In this document: one piece after another, positions 63,662 to 64,000 of the stretch
How the letters are laid out: every line of letters starts with the position of its first letter
How positions within the stretch are numbered: position 1 is the first letter of the stretch
Source of the DNA: Methanoregula sp.
GTDB taxonomy: Archaea > Halobacteriota > Methanomicrobia > Methanomicrobiales > Methanospirillaceae
Assembly (NCBI GenBank): GCA_041645435.1
Contig: JBAZQB010000005.1
Coordinates: forward strand, 186,001-250,000
Reading direction: 5' to 3'
Length of the DNA: 64,000 nucleotides
Program-made: the position numbers and the translations under genes
The notes under the pieces: generated by a model
What the model saw: the letters and a program-made list of their open reading frames with translations, nothing else
Told to the model about the DNA's origin: nothing
Databases searched by the model: none

Positions 63662-64000
63662 AGGTACTCTATCAATTCTTGTTTTTGAGTTTTTATTGAT
63701 TGGTCAGATGCAACGCTGATGCTTATCCCGTCAAATATCATCTGTGTTTCATCTGTAATATTCTTCTTGGTCAGGATAGCAGATACAAATGCTGGGATCA
63801 AATCCCCTTTGGTCTCCGGGAGTGGGGAGAGTGTAACCCGTTGTGCCATTGTATCAGGATCCCGGCTCTTGTGCAAGCGTGGGCCGGCATCATCGTAAAA
63901 AAACGTTGCTTCTGTTCCGTAAATTCGTATGACATGCTGATGACGGTGAATACAGCCAAAATTTGCTGTGATTCTACCGATCATACCAGAATCAAATTGC
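63658..64000 (-). CDS. Gfo/Idh/MocA-family oxidoreductase, C-terminal part (cut by window edge)
   Basis: The frame is open through the right edge (64000), so only the last ~115 residues are seen. FDSGMIGRITANFGCIHRH, then HVIRIYGTEATFFYDDAG fit the C-terminal domain of Gfo/Idh/MocA oxidoreductases, where a strand reports on gene-wide substrate fields and a GTEA/G segment is common. The N-terminal Rossmann domain lies outside the window. The stop overlaps the aminotransferase start (TCAT region, ATGA), so it is the upstream member of the same operon. Confidence 0.7.
   Translation of the reverse strand, partial: QFDSGMIGRITANFGCIHRHQHVIRIYGTEATFFYDDAGPRLHKSRDPDTMAQRVTLSPLPETKGDLIPAFVSAILTKKNITDETQMIFDGISISVASDQSIKTQKQELIEYL

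Noticed and set aside
1..64000. CRISPR array
   Set aside because: No evenly spaced direct repeats and no Cas-like genes were found.

Overview
The window reads as the chromosome of a mesophilic euryarchaeal methanogen, most likely Methanomicrobiales (Methanoregula-like). This rests on an NreA repair protein joined to a Dpo4-type polymerase, GGAGG/GGTGA ribosome-binding sites with frequent GTG and TTG starts, archaeal TATA boxes, a lipobox-bearing secreted protein, and many archaeal-style B12/radical SAM proteins. Genus placement is inference. No rRNA, tRNA or CRISPR array was seen.

Region 1 (1-8.4 kb) is ordinary and comparatively GC-rich: the 3' end of nreA, dpo4/dinB, a Cys-rich lipoprotein, a cupin, a PhzF-family isomerase, a Fic/Doc protein lacking the motif histidine, a TerB-like protein, membrane proteins, a YkgJ-type Cys-cluster protein and a small zinc-ribbon protein.

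Region 2 (8.8 kb to the right edge) is one large surface-glycan locus, visibly AT-richer and patchy. 8.8-16.4 kb makes nucleotide sugars: GalE-like epimerase, UDP-sugar 6-dehydrogenase, WecB epimerase, an AsnB-type amidotransferase, RmlA and a second epimerase. 16.4-31.3 kb holds a GT2 glycosyltransferase, two predicted GT-B-like proteins, and a tightly overlapped operon (2-hydroxyacid dehydrogenase, epimerase, SPASM radical SAM, CMP-sugar cytidylyltransferase, SDR). Nearby are a B12/radical SAM enzyme, an FkbM methyltransferase and a HAD-cyclase pair. Degenerate IS1595-like and IS481-like transposases lie at about 18.6-18.9 kb and 29.6-29.9 kb. 31.5-38.6 kb holds two more B12/radical SAM proteins and a WbpG/PseA-type N-acetyl sugar amidotransferase with HisH- and HisF-like partners, the known acetamidino-sugar set.

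39-50.1 kb is a nonulosonic (legionaminic-like) acid cassette: methyltransferase, NeuB/LegI, NeuC/LegG, PHP protein, ATP-grasp ligase, epimerase, aminotransferase and LegB-like dehydratase; then, on the other strand, Gfo/Idh oxidoreductase, CMP-sugar synthetase and SDR. 50.4-64 kb carries another GT-like gene, a diverged copy of the 31.5-kb radical SAM gene, and a second overlapped operon read leftward: oxidoreductase, DegT aminotransferase, epimerase, WecD-like GNAT, second NeuB, AsnB, second N-acetyl sugar amidotransferase and two methyltransferases.

Together the genes look able to make at least two nonulosonic or amino-sugar donors, amidinated or amidated sugars and methylated glycans for the cell surface. 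The least explained parts are the radical SAM enzymes, the CMP-sugar operon at 21-25 kb, the PHP/ATP-grasp pair inside the nonulosonate operon, and the coupling of the second amidotransferase to AsnB instead of HisH/HisF. Non-coding items include two 95%-identical 110-bp MITE-like elements, a GC-rich structured intergenic repeat, and a NeuB gene with no canonical start codon.
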